A model generated the notes under the pieces. It had not been told where the DNA came from. It did no database searches and worked only from the letters and a program-made list of their open reading frames with translations. Positions 49,069 to 60,060 of a DNA stretch of 64,000 bases are shown here, piece by piece; position 1 is the first letter of the stretch, and each line of letters begins with the position of its first letter. The DNA comes from Symbiodinium natans. Taxonomy: Eukaryota > Sar > Dinophyceae > Suessiales > Symbiodiniaceae. Position numbers and translations under genes: made by a program. The DNA is taken from the NCBI GenBank assembly GCA_905221605.1, contig CAJNDS010002349.1, positions 124,001 through 188,000 on the forward strand, read 5' to 3'.

Positions 49069-50668
49069 CTTCGCAACGGTGGACAAGACCTTGATGGTAG
49101 CCGCACGAGGCTCATCCTCTAGCAGCGCTTTCTCGCCTTGGCGCATGGGTGCAAACTGTGCAAACTGGAGGTCTCCATCTCAGCGTTGCGACCGTAAAAC
49201 GAAGCTTCATTCCGGCTTCAGATGGTCTCCAGCCATTTTAGGTCGGTGCGTGAGATGCATTTCAAGGGGCAACTAACATATCCTTCAGCGACCGCTTTGT
49301 GTCCCTGCGTCCGTTTCTCATAACCTTTTCAACTTGAAGCGAAATGAGACTACTCAATTCAGCCAGGCATCCGAAGTAGTGCGCCTTTTCAGGTGTGGCC
49401 TGCGGGATGCCAAGTGCCAAGCGATGCCACTGCGCACCCACACGGCACCTTGATCTTCGTGACTTCCTTGCCATCCTTGATTACCTTAAGTGAACTGGCG
49501 AAATGGAACTTCTTGAGATCGCAGAGCTCTGCTGCTAGCCCCCATTCTTTTTGCGAGCCCCTGGCGCTCACTTCTCCTTCCACTAGGACAAAGAATTGTG
49601 TGCCTCAGTGCTCACTCTTCACTGAGTTCACCGGGGGCACTGTTCTTCGTGTGTGATTTGAGCTTTTTGAGTTGTTTTGAGCTTTTTTGAGTTGTCAGAA
49701 AGTTCTCCAGGACTCCAGGACCACTGCCACGCTCACCCTGCTCGAAGACCAGCTCGTCCTGGCACCCGATCCCTCCAGCGGTGCTTCCCCCTGAAAAAAG
49801 AAATGGAGCTAAGACTTCACGCCTGTAGAATCTTGGTTTTTACCGGCTTAAGCTGTTCGCCTCTTCAGGCGTGATCCTCCTCGGAGAAAGAGAACTTGGA
49901 ATTTCAGAACTCACTGTCACGACGTGGTGTCAACCCGATGGCTTGCTCGAGCTGAACTTAGCCTGTATCACTGTATCACTATGAAGACTAGACTACACGA
50001 GTGGACTTTGGAAAGGTATCTGCTCGCAGCATCCCTGTCTCAGATGCCAGATGATGCTCGCCATGTTGTGATGGCATCGACCCGGCCGTCAAGCCCACAC
50101 ATCAAAGGAAGGTTTTCTCGGTGATCAAGGCCATAATCTGAATGTACAACAAATGTCCCCCAAGCGGTGCACTGCACCTGTACGTATTGATGGCCCTGTC
50201 TTGTCGTTGGGTCCAGTAAGACAGACATGCATATGAACAAAACGACGACCGAAACCAGGTGCAACACATGAGCATGTTGTTGGACAGTCCAGTTGAAGCG
50301 TTAGCTTCAACATTCGAATAGACAGTAAGGATGGTTCTCCGGACAAACCCCTCGGAACGAAGTTCAGCTCTTGCAGGCCCCTATGCCTGCAGGATTGTTC
50401 ATGATTGGGCAACAGTTCTACTGTTCCAGTGCGTCAACTTGCGAGCATCTGTGGTGTCGTTGGGCGTGGGCCTGGAAAGGCAAGGCCTTGAAGAAATGTA
50501 TACGTTATTATGCCTTCATATTGCAACGAACGCTTTGGGCACAGGAGCCAGAGAAGAGTCAACAAAAAGGAAGACCGGCTCGTAGCAGCGTAGCACACAC
50601 ATAATGGGGAGGGCCTTGCTGAAAGTCATCTCGTTCATGGCAGCCGCGAGCTCCTTCTTTTCGCTGTC
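49069..50668 (-). CDS. PKG cNMP domain (last before kinase), six small exons seen
   Basis: Exons in coding order: 50668-50615 (DSEKKELAAAMNEMTFSK, entry helix); one unseen exon for the GD.II.QG turn; 49603-49572 (TQFFVLVEGE); 49484-49449 (VIKDGKEVTKIK); 49384-49372, a 13-bp microexon (AHYF plus one base); 49136-49069 (EKALLEDEPRAATIKVLSTV). Joined, they read FFVLVEGEVIKDGKEVTKIK and then AHYFGEKALLEDEPRAATIK, an intact phosphate-binding cassette with glutamate (FGEKALL) and arginine (PRAAT). In PKG such a domain binds cGMP and releases autoinhibition. Donors are GC, GT, GT, GA and GC; all acceptors are AG|G. Phases are consistent at each join I could check. Confidence 0.8.
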
Positions 50669-50679
50669 CTGGGATCTGA

Positions 50680-51230
50680 GAAGCCAAGGAGACTTCCCGC
50701 CAAGCGCGAAAAACTGTAAGCACGAGTGATGTCTTGTCCAAAAATAGTGTGGTCCCCCCGGACTGTGAGAAAAAGTCCTCAGATTGTTCAGCGGCATCAA
50801 ATTGATGAGGTCCCCCGGCTTTGTTCGAGCGATGCGAAATATTCAGCGAGGCATTTAACTAGAGTTGTTGTCTAGACATCGCTTCTGAACTGAGCCTGAG
50901 CAAAGGTCCGCAGCCGGAGTCTGAGACCAAAGCTGGTTGGGTTTGGATCCAGCAGCCTAAGGGGCGGACCCTGACACAAACCCTTAATGAAATCATATAA
51001 ACTCATGCCTTTTGAAATCATATGGACCCCTGTAAATCAACTCATCCTTTTCAAAACCGCATATGAACTCATCCCCCTTCTTTAAATTCATAAAAACTCC
51101 TCCCTTTCAACATTATAAAGCTGACCCCCCCCCCCCCCCCCCACCCCAACCCACCCCGCCCCAAATTGCCACTCTAACGGAGAGAGGGGGGCCACGCTCA
51201 TCAGCATCCAACATGAAACTCCCGTCCTTG
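50680..51230. other. Intronic or spacer sequence
   Basis: ATCATATAAACTCAT-like degenerate units recur at about 50,990-51,110, followed by a C-run at 51,124-51,142. No gene is recognised. Confidence 0.4.
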
Positions 51231-51238
51231 AGGTAGAC

Positions 51239-51405
51239 GGGTCGAGTAAACATCATGTTAAGACTTGAGTGCGCATCGTTGGGGGGGTTCTGAAGAGTTC
51301 TCTGTCCAATCCGCGCCCTGGGATGCGCACTCAAGTCTTAACGCGGCGCTTTTTTCGACACTCCGCGTGTCGAAAAACGTGCAGTCTTAAGACTTCAGTG
51401 TGCGC
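51239..51405. mobile_element. Inverted-repeat cluster, MITE-like hairpins
   Basis: 51,257-51,277 and 51,322-51,342 are perfect 21-bp inverted copies of one sequence whose core is TTAAGACTTGAGTGCGCATC. A third, imperfect copy at 51,387-51,405 is inverted relative to the second. Between the second and third lies a further short palindrome, TTCGACAC-TCCGC-GTGTCGAA (about 51,354-51,374). The 84-bp segment 51,322-51,405 could fold almost fully on itself. No transposase is present. Confidence 0.75.
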
Positions 51406-51429
51406 CCTTCTTTTTGCGTTTTGCATCTC

Positions 51430-51630
51430 AATGTTTGGGACTTGGTTTTGTCATGTTTTCATATCTTTTGTTCGTGTTGTTTTTTTGTGGGTTTCGTAAC
51501 GATGTCTGTGTTTCTGGAAAATTGTTTTCTGGGCTATTATGTGGTTGCTTGTGTCGTTTTCATATTGACATGCCCATTGGGTTTCTTGTTCAGCTTTGCT
51601 TTATACTCAATTTTTTGGACTTGGTTTATG
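51430..51630. repeat. Dispersed repeat, copy 1 of a T-rich family
   Basis: This segment shares an ordered series of words with 56,255-56,410: TTTCGTAACGATG, TTGTTTTCTG, GGTTGCTTGTGT, CCCATTGGGTTTCTTGTTCAG and TTTTGGACTTGG. The copies are about three-quarters identical by eye. Confidence 0.75.
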
Positions 51631-51689
51631 AAATGTCTTGATTTGTCTTGTTATTCCCCAAACAGGAACCGTTTGGGGTCCTCTCCTCA

Positions 51690-54660
51690 GAAAGAAAAGT
51701 GTCACGCGCTTGGCCGGGCGGGTGTCACGCGCTTCGGGCCTGTGGTCTCCCATGGTCTCCGATCATGAGCACAATTGGGGCCAATTAAGGCCGGGTGGGT
51801 GTCACGCGCTTCGGGCCTGTGGTCTCCCATGGTCTCCGATCATGAGCACAATTGGGGCCAATTGGGGCCGGGTGGGTGTCACACGCTTCGGGCCTTTGGT
51901 CTCCCATGATCTCCGATCATGAGCACAATTGGGGCCAATTGGGGCCGGGTGGGTGTGACGCGCTGTGGTCTCCCATGGTCTCCGATCATGAACACAATTG
52001 GGGCCATTGGGGCCGGGTGGGTGTCACGCGCTTCGGGGCCTGTGGTCTCCCATATTCTCCGATGATGAGCGCAATTGAGGCCATTGGGGCCGGGTGGGCG
52101 CTCGGCCTGCGGTCCCATGGTGAGCGAAATTGGGGGCATTGGGGCCGGGCGGGTGTCACGCGCTCGGGCCTGTGCTCTCCCACACAATCTCCGATCAGAG
52201 CGCAATTGGGGCCAATTGGGGCCGGGTGGGTGTCACGCGCTTCGGGGACTGTGGTCTCCCATGGTCTCCGATCATGAGCACAATTGGGGCCATTGGGGCC
52301 GGGTGGGTGTCGCTCTCGCATGGTCTCCGATCTTGAGGCCAATTGGCGGGCGGGTGTCGCGCGCTTCGGCCCATGGTCTAATTGGGGCCGGGTGGGTGTC
52401 ACGCGCTTCGGGCCTGTGGTCTCCCATGGTCTCCGATCATGAGCCAGGCGGGTGTCACGCGCTCGGGCCTGTGGGGCCAACATGAGCCGGGTCACGCGCT
52501 CGGGCCTTTGGTCTCCCATGGTCTCCGATCATGAGCACAATTGGCGGGCCTGCGGTCTCCGATCATGAGCACAATTGGGATCATTGGGGTCTTGTGGGTG
52601 TCACGCGCTTAGGGCCTGTGGTTTTTCCCCAAAAAGGAACTGTTCGGGACGCTCTCCTCAGAAAGCAGTGCCACGTGATTGGCCAGACGGGTGGCACGCG
52701 CTTGGGTCCGTGGTCTCCCATGGTCTCCTCATGAGCGCAATGGGGACGGTTGGTGTCACGCGGTCCATGGTTTTCATGGTTTTGGAAGTGACAGGGGTTT
52801 GGGCGGGTGTCACGCGCTTGGGTCCGTGGTTTGCCATGGTCTCCGTTCATAAGCTCCGTGATCTCCACGGTCTCCGATCATGAGCGACAGGGGTTGGGAG
52901 GGTGTCACGCGGGTCTGGTCCCCGTCTCGCATGGTCTCATGGCCTCCCGATCATGAGCGCACTGGGGCTGGGCTGGTGTCACGCGGTTCGGGTCCGTGTT
53001 CCCCCACGGTCTCGGATGGTGAGCGAAGGATTGGGAGGGTGTCACGTTTCCATGGTCTGTGTGCAGGTGTCGGGCGATTCGGGCCCGTGGTCTCCCATGG
53101 TCTCCAGTCATCAGCGACACGGGTTGGGAAGGTCTGGGCGGTTGGGTCCGTGGTCTCCAACGGTCTCCCGTCATGAGCACAATGGGGCTGGGCGGGTGTC
53201 ACGCGGTTCGGGTCCATGCTCTCCGTCGTCTCTATACATGCTTGGGTCCATGGACTCCCATGATCTCCCAGCGCGAGCGCAATCTGTGGGTGTCACGCAG
53301 TCCGGGTTCATGGTCTCCCAGGGTCCGATCATGGGGCTGGCGGGTGTCACGCGGCCCGGCTCCGTGATCTTCATGGTCTCCGATCATGAGCGACAGGGGA
53401 GGGTGTCACGCGCTTGGGTCCGTGGATTTCCGTGGTCTCCGATCATGAGCGCAGTGGGGCTGGGCGGGTGTCATGCGGTTCGGGTCCGTGGTTTCCCATG
53501 AACTCCGATCATGAGCAACAAGCTTGGGAGGGTGTCACGCACTGAGCTTCTCCGATCGTGAGCGCAATGGGGCTGGGCGGGCGTCGCGCGATCCGGCTCT
53601 GTGGTCTCCCATGATCTCTGATCATGAGCGACAGGGGTTGAGAGGGTGTCACGCGCTTGGATTCGTGGTCTCGCATGGTCTCCTATCATGAGCGCAATGG
53701 GGCCGGACGAGTGTCACGCGGTTCGGGTCCGCGGTGAGTGGCAGCGGTTGGACGTCACGCGCTTGATGGTCTCCCATAAATCATCTGGGAGGGTGTCACG
53801 CGCTTGGGTCCGTGGTCTCCCATGGTCTCTGAGCACGCTGGGCGGGTGTCACGCGGTCCGGTCGTGGTCTGTCATGGTGTCCGATCATGAGCGACAGGGG
53901 TTGAGAGGGTGTCACGCGCTTGGGTTCTCTCCCAATATCTCCGATCATGAGCGCAATGGGGCCGGCCGGGTGTCACGCGGTTCGGGTCCGTGGTGAGCTA
54001 CAGGCATTGGGAGGGTGTTCGCACGTTTGGGTCCGCGGTCTCCCACAGTCTCCGATCATGAGCGCGTATGGGGCAGGCGGGTGTCACGCGGTCCAGGTCC
54101 GTGGTCTCCCGTGATCTCCGATCATGAGCGACAGGGGTTGAGAGGGTTTCACGCGCTTGGATTCGTGGTCTCCCATAGTCTCCGACCATGAGCGCAATGG
54201 GGCCGGGCGGTTGTCGCGCGGTTCGGGTCCGTGGTGGCGCGAGCGCAGGTGTCACGCGGTCCGGGTTCATGGCCTCCCGTGGTCCGATCATGGGGCTGGC
54301 GGGCGTCACGCGGCCCGGCTCCGTGATCTTCATGGTCTCCGATCATGAGCGACAGGGGTTGGGAGGGTGTCGCGCTTGGGTCCGTGGATTTCCGTAGTCT
54401 CCGATCATGAGCGCAGTGGGGCGGGGCGGGTGTCACGCGATTCGGGTCCGTGGTTTCCCATGGACTCCGATCATGAGCAACAAGCTTGGGAGGGTGTCAC
54501 GGCTTCTCCGATCGTGAGCGCAATGGGGCTGATCCGGCTCCGTGGCCATGAGCGACAGGGCTTAAGAGGGTATCACGCGCTTGGATTCGTGGTCTCCCAT
54601 GGTCTCCGACCATGAGCGCAATGGGGCCGGGCGGGTGTCACGCGGTTCGGGCCCGTGGTG
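51690..54660. repeat. 77-bp minisatellite array of about 40 units, two subfamilies
   Basis: The unit contains GGTCTCCCATGGTCTCCGAT, CATGAGC and GGGTGTCACGCG. In the first part GATCATGAGC recurs at 51,761, 51,838, 51,915 and 51,983, giving periods of 77, 77 and 68 bp. Units at 51.7-52.6 kb carry ATTGGGGCCAATTGGGGCC. Units at 52.7-54.66 kb alternate between GCGCAATGGGGCTGGGCGG-type and GCGACAGGGGTTGGGAGGG-type, suggesting a dimeric higher-order repeat. A short non-repeat piece with the word CTCCTCAGAAAG occurs at 51,685 and 52,649. Open frames across it are repeat artefacts. Confidence 0.95.
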
Positions 54661-54689
54661 AGCGTTCTCGCCCGCGCTTTAATGCGTTC

Positions 54690-55920
54690 AGCTGTTTTCG
54701 CCTTCTTAAAAAGTGCACAAAGAGAGCACGGCGTTGCAAATGTGGAAAGCAAGACCAAACGCTTTTGTAGGCCTGGCAAAATGCATTCGGGCAGCGCTTG
54801 GACATCCATGTCTATTGGTATTTTACGACCAACATTTCCCCGACATGCATCTGAGGGCATTCCACATGCATTCTTCGTCGCCCGGAAACGCATTTGGCAC
54901 TGGTTTCCTATCATGTTGCAATCTTGGGTTTCTGCCGGCTGAAATTTGTCTTTCTGCGCATGAGAACATCTATATATAGGATTTGAACGCGTTTAGAACC
55001 ATAATCACCGTTTCGCAAAATTCCCGAAAAGGGGCCTAAAATCAAAAGCAACATGCCCAGATGCATTTTGCAAAGCAGGCAAAATGTATTCGCGCAACTT
55101 GCTCCTTCCAAAACCACAATAAAAAACTCGCTTGATAGCTGACTTTTGTGTCAAAGACAGAGGCCCCGTACGGAAGACACCAAAGTCCGAATGCATTTTT
55201 TGCCTGTGCCCAAATGCATTCAGCTGTTTTCGCTTTGAAAAAGTGCAGAAAGAGCACGCGGCGCTGCACATGTGGAAAGCAAGACCAAATGCGTTGTTCG
55301 CTCGCAGTCAACCCAAACATGCTTTAGGAACTTCGGAACAAACCAAACATGCCCATGCCAAGTCATGCAGCAGAAAAACTCTCATGCTTCTCTCTGTATG
55401 GTCAAACACCACATGGCACCAACTGGGCAAACACTACAGGTGAATTTTACACACTGACAATCTACTCAGCATGGAACATGCTCTTATCGAAGATTGCAAC
55501 CTACGCTGCTGCCCGATAAAACAGAACTTTCTCAAGGACAAGCAGGTTTCCAAAGCTTGTTCTGCCTGCTTAGTGAGCCGAAACTTGCCTGTGCAATTCA
55601 AGACCCCAGTGACTTCGGCATTAAAGCGTTTTCAAGGCTCGCAACATGCAACTTTCCTTCCGCGGCCCGACCATTGATTGCGCAACCAAGGCCTGGCAAA
55701 ATGCATTCGGCAGCATCTGGTCATCCATATCTATTCGATTTGCTCCATTACAGCATGAAAAACAAACGAAAACAACAAAAAAAATAGATTGGTGTTTACG
55801 ACCAATACCCGACATGCATTTCTAGGGCATTCCAAATGCATGTTTCGTCGCCCGAAGAATGCATTTGGCACTTTTTTCCTATCATGTTTAGTCTTGGTTT
55901 CTGCTGGCTCATGACGTATT
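54690..55920. repeat. Diverged duplications rich in AAATGCATT
   Basis: 54,690-54,770 resembles 55,212-55,292 (both contain TGTGGAAAGCAAGACCAAA). 54,769-54,950 resembles 55,689-55,905 (both contain GGCCTGGCAAAATGCATTCG, CGACATGCAT, GCATTTGGCACT and TTTCCTATCATGTT). The second copy has an A-rich insertion at about 55,745-55,790. No gene is recognised. Confidence 0.8.
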
Positions 55921-56254
55921 CGATTCTTCTGATGTGTGTTCTGTGCATAAAAGTAGCTGTAGGAATTAAAAAACGTGTTTAGAACAATGCTCGACATTTT
56001 GCAGGAGTACCAGACCCAGAATCAGGCATTTTTCAGGCTTAGCAAAATACATGTGGGCAGCGCTTGGACATCCATGTCAATCCATCGTTTGGATGGGTTG
56101 TTCCGACCCCTGGCAGCTCCAAAGAGAAGCCTGAAATCCATGCCTCCATACTGAGCCCAATTTTTCTGATTGTAAACTCGGCCTGCCGAATTCTACGCGT
56201 CGCGTTATTGCTTCATGCCGCTTTCCCTTGATCTGCAATCTTACTGTTTGGGGT

Positions 56255-56410
56255 CTTCGCCGGCATAATTTAGTGTTTTTCTTTAGGTTTAGTAACAATG
56301 CGTGTGTCTTTGAAACATCGTTTTCTGCACTTTTTTATTGGGTTGCTTATGTTGTTTTTCATTTTGACCTACCCATTGGGTTTCTTGTTCAGCTGAATGT
56401 TTTGGACTTC
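56255..56410. repeat. Dispersed repeat, copy 2 of the T-rich family
   Basis: Diverged copy of 51,430-51,630 in the same orientation. The two copies flank the minisatellite. Confidence 0.75.
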
Positions 56411-56790
56411 GGGCTTTTTTAGGGTTAGGGGCCTTTAGGGGGTTTTAGCGCCTTGGCTTTTTAGGGCTTAGGGCCTTTTAGGGATTAGGGCCTTTTAGGG
56501 TTTAGGGATTTTTTTGGGTTTAGGGCGTTTTAGGGCTTAGAGCCTTTTAGGGTTTAGCGATTTTTAGGGTCTAGGATGTAGGAATTTAGGGCTTAGGGCT
56601 TTTTAGGGTTTAGGGCTTTTTCGGTGTTTAGGGGGTTTAGGGCTTTTTGGGGTTTAGGGTTTTTTAGGGCTTAGGGTTTTTAGGGACTAGGGTCTTTTAG
56701 GGGGTGAGGGCCTTTTAGGGGGTTTTAGGGCTCAGGGCTTAGGGCCTTTTAGGGTTCTGGGCTTTTTCAGGGCGTTTCAGGGGGGTGAAG
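56410..56790. repeat. Telomere-like TTTTAGGG array, highly degenerate
   Basis: About 35 units of the form TTTTAGGG(C/G)(C/T)TTAGGG occur, with GCCTTTTAGGG common. A small outlier is at 57,188-57,240. Confidence 0.9.
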
Positions 56791-56890
56791 GATCAAAAAA
56801 CAAAACAAATACACCTCAAAAAAACTAACCCCAAGGGATCAAAAAAATATAAGCATCAAAAAGTAACCCATTTTCCTCCTGGAATACAGC

Positions 56891-56932
56891 GGGGGGGGGG
56901 GGGGGGGGCGCAGCCCCCCCCCCCCCCCCCCC
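56891..56932. repeat. Poly-G/poly-C palindrome
   Basis: 18 G (56,891-56,908), then CGCAG, then 19 C (56,914-56,932). It can form a G-C hairpin or G-quadruplex and may be a sequencing hotspot. Confidence 0.9.
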
Positions 56933-57419
56933 GCCCATTTGCAAACATAACACAATGCTCGCACGATGGGTAGTAGTGGTGGTAGTGGTTGGAAAACCTT
57001 CTATTTTCTCTATCTTTTAATCGGAAAATCTCTATTTCTTCATATTCAGAGGACCACGGGACCAGAGGACGACGGGACCAGAGGACCACGCAGGTGGGCC
57101 GGATGGCTTATTTTATTTTTTATCCTTATTATTTTAATTGATCCCTATTTTTTTTGTTGATGCATATGTTTCTTTGATGCCTATGCCGTTTTAGGGCTTA
57201 GAACTTTTTAGGGTTTAGGGATTTTTAGGGTCTGGAGTTTAATGCTTTTAGGACAGTCATTCGTACTCCTGACAACTCAAAACAAGACAACGAACATTTA
57301 TCACATCATGTACCCCCGGATTCATTTTTATACATGTTCTTGTCAGACTTCTGCCTCTACTACAAAATTTGGAATATTACGTTGGCTTCTATGTAATATG
57401 AATTGAAAATTCAATTTAT

Positions 57420-57850
57420 GTTTTCATTTTTGCAACCGTTCTCAGTTACAGAGCATCACACATGTGATGCGTTTTGCCGGGCCTGGTTTGCGAGGGCCCC
57501 AATCTGCACCACAAAACAATCTCTTATAAATAGCATCGATCTGTAACGCTACCTTTCAGTGTCCTTTTATATAGCCTTTCTTCTCGAAACAGTTCGGGCA
57601 AAGGCCTGATGCATTTTACGGCGCCTGAAAAATGCACGAAGGCCCTCCGGGGACAGTGCTGCCGCGCCCCCGCGTATCCGGGTCGGCTCCGTGCATTTTA
57701 CAGCGGCTGAAGAATGCATTGCGGCAGCCCCCGCCGGGTACGGAGCATCGCACATGTGACGCGTTTTGCCAGGGACCAACAAAAAAAACAAATGCATTTT
57801 GCGGGGGGCCCAAAATGCACAGCAAGCCGCCTGGGGGGCTGGCCCAAAAC
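57420..57850. repeat. Short TGCATTTT...AAAATGCA inverted units
   Basis: Three consecutive units pair TGCATTTTRC with a downstream AATGCAC or AATGCATT: at about 57,610-57,636, 57,693-57,720 and 57,792-57,820. The phrase CACATGTGAYGCGTTTTGCC occurs at 57,460 and 57,748. Confidence 0.65.
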
Positions 57851-57858
57851 TGGGGAGG

Positions 57859-57898
57859 GATGCGCACTGAAGTCTTAACATGGATGTTTTCTCGACTC
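57859..57898. mobile_element. Inverted-repeat copy matching the 51.25-kb element
   Basis: 57,859-57,879 matches the 21-bp arm at 51,322-51,342 with one mismatch, and the flanking 18 bp (TGGATGTTTTCTCGACTC) matches the reverse complement of 51,239-51,256 with small differences. The two outer copies therefore face each other across 6.6 kb. Confidence 0.7.
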
Positions 57899-58799
57899 TT
57901 AATGTGATGTTTTCTCGACCCTGCCCCCCGTCCTTGAGGGGATCGAACATGCCACAGCGGCCGACCTTGAGACTCCAACGATGTCTCATATAGTTACAAC
58001 CTCCGACCTGTGCAACAAAGCGGATGTAACGAGCATCGCAGGATCCCCACTCAGAGTCTTTTGTTCAACCGCAGGGTCAGCCGATGCCAGCAGCACCTGC
58101 AGATATCACTGGGGCTTGGTCATCATTGGCCTCCTTTCAGTGTCAAGTCGCGAGAGGTGCACATGTGATCACATCTCGCAACCTTGAGACTATGATGAGA
58201 CGCCCGCGGGCGGGTCAGCGGGGGGCGCAAGTTTCTCGACGAGGGCGAGGGAATGATGCTTTCTTGTGACCAGACATCTGCAAAGGTCTTCTAGTAGTAG
58301 GAGAGTGGCCATTGCCGGTCGATTGGGCGGTGTCGTCCGAAACAAAGAGACACCGAATAAACTGATTTCTCACATGCGCCAGCTCATGCTTCCCTCATCT
58401 CAATCTTAGGCCCCTGCCCTAAAACCCCCCAAACAGCCCCGAGCAACACAGCAGTTCAGGTTCTTGGGCTTGGCGGGCTTGGGGCTCCAGGGGGCTGTGG
58501 GCAAATGACCTTGGGACCATTGGGGAAAAGGGAGAGGGAATAAATGGGGAACGTCTGCAACAGCTATTGGGAACGCCTGCAACGAGTATTTAGCCTTTGG
58601 GCCACTGCCTTTAGGTTTTGGCTTGGGAGTGCTGGAAAAAAGGGCGCTGGAAACTATTGGAGACTTCTGCATAGTGCGTGTACCTCATCACTCCAGATTC
58701 TGCCACGGAGACGCAGAATGATGCAATCAGGCGTCGGCGAAGAGCCACGAGCGGAGAAAGAAGAGAGAGCGAGAGAGAGAAAGAGCTCCTGTCGTAACG

Positions 58800-58900
58800 A
58801 GGCGGCAAAAAAAGATTATGTCACGTGACATGAGAGACTTGCCTACTTGCTCTGACGTTTGGGAGTCCAGACTCGTGAGTCGTGTCATGCCGCGCCCAAG
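58800..58900 (-). CDS. Possible exon, start of a third cNMP domain
   Basis: The minus-strand frame at about 58,878-58,832 reads SLDSQTSEQVGKSLMS, which resembles the helix preceding a cNMP barrel. It lies where a third domain of a four-domain PKG would start. Nothing downstream of it was recognised before the repeat block. Confidence 0.3.
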
Positions 58901-59102
58901 CCTTGAGCCCAAGCCTGCGGTCACACTGAAGATGGGCGGTGTCTTTACATACGCTTTACAGTCTTGACATCTTCACACGCCGGCAATCAGGGCCGCAACG
59001 TGCTTGAGATTCTCCTGAATCTCTGTCTCATTCGCCTGCAGGTGTCACGAGTCAAGAAAAACTGCCCAATTTCCACAGGCAGCTTCCTGAAATCACTATA
59101 GC

Positions 59103-60060
59103 CTTCATGAGCAAGTCCTTGAACTGCTGCCGCGCTGTGACCCAAACGACAGCAGCCGCCGTGGCCGTGATCGTGGCAGCTCGGGGCGCGAAGTAGAGCA
59201 GAGCCAGCTCCCCGAAACTCCCACCGGCCTCAAAGACAGGAAAGACAGGTGGGCCAAGCAAGAAGAGAAGGGAGCACCTTCACTGTACCTTCTCTCTCAT
59301 ATGCTTTAAAGGACACAGCTGACTCAAAATGCCCTGCCTCGATCGAGCCCAAGGCAGCAGAAGCCACCCTGGCCACGCGGGTTAAGCTACAGAAAATGTT
59401 CTCAACATCTTGGACACTGCGAGGCTCTGTGACTTTGCGATGGCTGCGATGGCTCCGCGCACTTCTCGGCACTGCCGCTGTCGGTCTTGGAAATCTGAAA
59501 GCTGCCCGACTGGACCACGTAGAAGTAGTCCGCCTGCACAAGGGGAGCTCAGGGTGCAAGCGTGGGTCGCGCGCATAAATTCGTGTTCATTGATCCATGT
59601 GGGTTATATTGCAACAATTTGCAGCAGATGAGTTTCTTCTTTAGGAGGTCCTGCAGGTCGCCCTGTGTGATCAGCGCCGTCCCCTTGGGCACTTCCTCCT
59701 TCCACATCACTTTCACCATGGCACCAATCCTCCGTTCTCATTCTACACTTCCGCATCATCGAGCTTTAGATCCAGTGCCCCCCTCCCAATCCCATTTCCA
59801 GCATGTCACTGTATGAATGCTTAACGAGGCGGATGCCACAAAAAATGGTTTGCCCCGCTTTGCTCCCAGGCACTTCTCTTCATCCAGATTCGCGATCGTG
59901 TTCAGGTTCGCGTTGTTCTTCAAGGCCGCAGCCTCGAAATGCCAGCCGGTCAGTGAGTCTCAGCTCCTATCAGCGCCTATAGTAGCCGTGGCTGAACCGC
60001 GAATGCGCGAAAGCAATCCGCGCGAAAACGGGCAGCGGACGATCAGCTTCTTCTCCTCGG
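59103..60060 (-). CDS. cNMP domain B, five exons
   Basis: Exons: about 60060-60046 (EEKKLI); 59932-59874 (AAALKNNANLNTIANLDEE plus AA); 59729-59651 (IGAMVKVMWKEEVPKGTALI then TQGDLQ); 59533 to about 59492 (ADYFYVVQSGSFQI onward to SAEK); 59228-59103 (AGGSFGELALLYFAPRAATI then TATAAAVVWVTARQQFKDLL). Joined, they give the alveolate PKG/PKA regulatory pattern VPKGTALITQGDLQADYFYV followed by VQSG, and an intact cassette FGELALLY..PRAAT. Donors include GT (60,045 and 59,873), GA (59,650) and GC (59,102); all later acceptors are AG|G. One short exon between SAEK and AGGSFGE may be missing. Confidence 0.8.

Noticed and set aside
51690-54660. CRISPR-like regularly spaced repeats
   Set aside because: The units are directly abutting 77-bp repeats without unique spacers, in a eukaryotic intron-rich context and with no cas genes.
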